This document shows positions 5,291 through 7,024 of a stretch of 7,024 nucleotides of DNA, piece by piece (position 1 is the stretch's first letter; each line of letters starts with the position of its first letter). The notes beneath the pieces are model-generated. The model was not told the DNA's origin, searched no databases, and saw only the letters and a list, made by a program, of their open reading frames with translations. The translations under genes were made by a program, and so were the position numbers. This DNA is from Actinobacteria bacterium UBA5176 (GTDB taxonomy: Bacteria; Actinomycetota; UBA4738). Location: positions 12,596 through 19,619 of the forward strand of contig DHWS01000012.1 in NCBI GenBank assembly GCA_002413305.1, in the 5' to 3' direction.

Positions 5291-5590
5291 GTGCCCCCCG
5301 CTTCCCGCGGTGACACCCGCCTCGCGGTGAGGGGCCGGACGGTTCACCTAAGCTTGCGTCGCTCGACCTGCGGAGGTCTCGGTTTGGCCATTGTGGTGGA
5401 GAAGACGAATGATGGGTACCTGGCGCAGGTTACTCCACCTCACGGACGGGGCACGACCTGGTCCACGGTCGAGCCGATAGCTCTGCGGCCACTGATCGAC
5501 CAACTCCGTGCCCTTGGATGCCACCAGACCGACATCGGCGGCGCGTTGTACAGGGCCGATCCAGAGTGGACAACGAACCTGGAGGAGTGA
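5291..5590 (+). CDS. Short orphan protein with a GCHQTDIG-type motif
   Basis: This gene encodes 99 residues from GTG 5291, or 87 from GTG 5327; neither start has a clear Shine-Dalgarno. The frame is open much further upstream, but that part overlaps the minus-strand gene and repeat R4. The product is small, soluble and probably alpha/beta. It begins with strands (RTVHLSLRRS and GLAIVVEKTNDGYLAQVTPPHGRG), continues through TTWSTVEPIALRPLIDQLRALGCHQTDIGGALYRADPEW, and ends with an acidic tail. The stretch from TPPHGRG through WST.EP, LI..L..LGCHQTDIG and ADPEW looks constrained, and I have an impression of similar proteins in other Actinobacteria, which I cannot confirm here. No catalytic site is evident. 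No toxin-antitoxin partner is adjacent in the same orientation. The downstream gap holds repeat R5, then fumC. Confidence 0.72.
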   Translation: MPPASRGDTRLAVRGRTVHLSLRRSTCGGLGLAIVVEKTNDGYLAQVTPPHGRGTTWSTVEPIALRPLIDQLRALGCHQTDIGGALYRADPEWTTNLEE

Positions 5591-5600
5591 GTCGGGCCCC

Positions 5601-5629
5601 CCTCCACGCCAGCGGGCTGACGCTTGGGA
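5601..5629. repeat. Degenerate dispersed repeat copy R5
   Basis: CCTCCACGCCAGCGGGCTGACGC begins here, 10 bases after the stop of the preceding gene. Its first part, CCACGCCAG, matches R3 (which also starts 10 bases after a stop), but the right half diverges. GCTGACGC at 5616-5623 recurs directly at 5643-5650. A weaker assignment than R1-R4. Confidence 0.35.
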
Positions 5630-5717
5630 CGAAGATCTAACCGCTGACGCGGCTTCCTGACCCAAGCAGATCGACCCGTCCTGTTCGGCCGTAAGCTCGT
5701 GTTCGTCCTGAAGACCC

Positions 5718-5724
5718 GGGAGGA
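5718..5724 (+). promoter_or_regulatory. Strong ribosome binding site of fumC
   Basis: GGGAGGA at 5718-5724 lies 5 bases before the ATG at 5730. It is the best Shine-Dalgarno match of any gene start in the window and fixes the fumC start. Confidence 0.75.
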
Positions 5725-5729
5725 CCGAC

Positions 5730-7024
<1,295 letters not shown>

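Noticed and set aside
3445..5629. CRISPR array made of R1-R5
   Set aside because: Copies are hundreds of bases apart with genes between them and are only partly conserved; no regular spacers exist.
3445..5641. Integron cassette array, because single orphan genes alternate with repeats (ATCTAAC at 5635-5641 fits an attC R'' core)
   Set aside because: The repeats lack paired RYYYAAC/GTTRRRY cores and folded-attC symmetry, genes lie on both strands, and no integrase is in the window.
3221..5700. Compositional island of foreign DNA
   Set aside because: Sample 60-base rows here (37 G/C at 4801-4860) do not differ clearly from fumC (38 G/C at 6241-6300), although the MFS gene is richer (48 at 2161-2220). 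Composition alone gives no case for transfer.

Overview
The window reads as a high-GC chromosomal segment of an actinobacterium-like organism. This rests on strong G/C preference at third codon positions, GTG starts, a ParA followed by a zinc-ribbon partner, a 14-helix DHA2-type transporter and a class II fumarase. The taxon cannot be fixed from the sequence alone; an uncultivated Actinomycetota lineage is my best guess.

Region by region. (1) 1-1040: the 3' part of a ParA/Soj-type ATPase gene, cut at the left edge inside its Walker A motif. It is followed, with a 4-base GTGA stop/start overlap, by a small four-cysteine zinc-ribbon protein. A strong hairpin at 1105-1136 closes this unit. (2) 1230-2642: a DHA2-like MFS efflux transporter with 14 predicted helices. 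(3) 2684-5590: a run of small orphan genes on both strands. In order these are a probable lipoprotein (+), a second probable lipoprotein with a carboxypeptidase-regulatory-like fold (-), a four-helix membrane protein with cysteine-bearing outer loops (+), an unrecognised soluble protein (-), and a short protein with a C-terminal motif I cannot name (+). A short dispersed repeat (copies R1-R5) sits in the gaps around the last four genes. (4) 5730-7024: fumC, intact at its start and cut at the right edge.

How they work together: only the parA/zinc-ribbon pair looks like a coupled operon. The MFS gene and fumC look like independent transcription units. The orphan genes share no evident pathway; three of them look membrane-attached or secreted. 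I see no CRISPR array, insertion sequence, tRNA or rRNA gene, phage module, or recognisable defence or biosynthetic system. The parts most worth following up are the repeat family R1-R5, the nested inverted repeats around R4, the internally duplicated four-helix protein and the ParA/zinc-ribbon pair.
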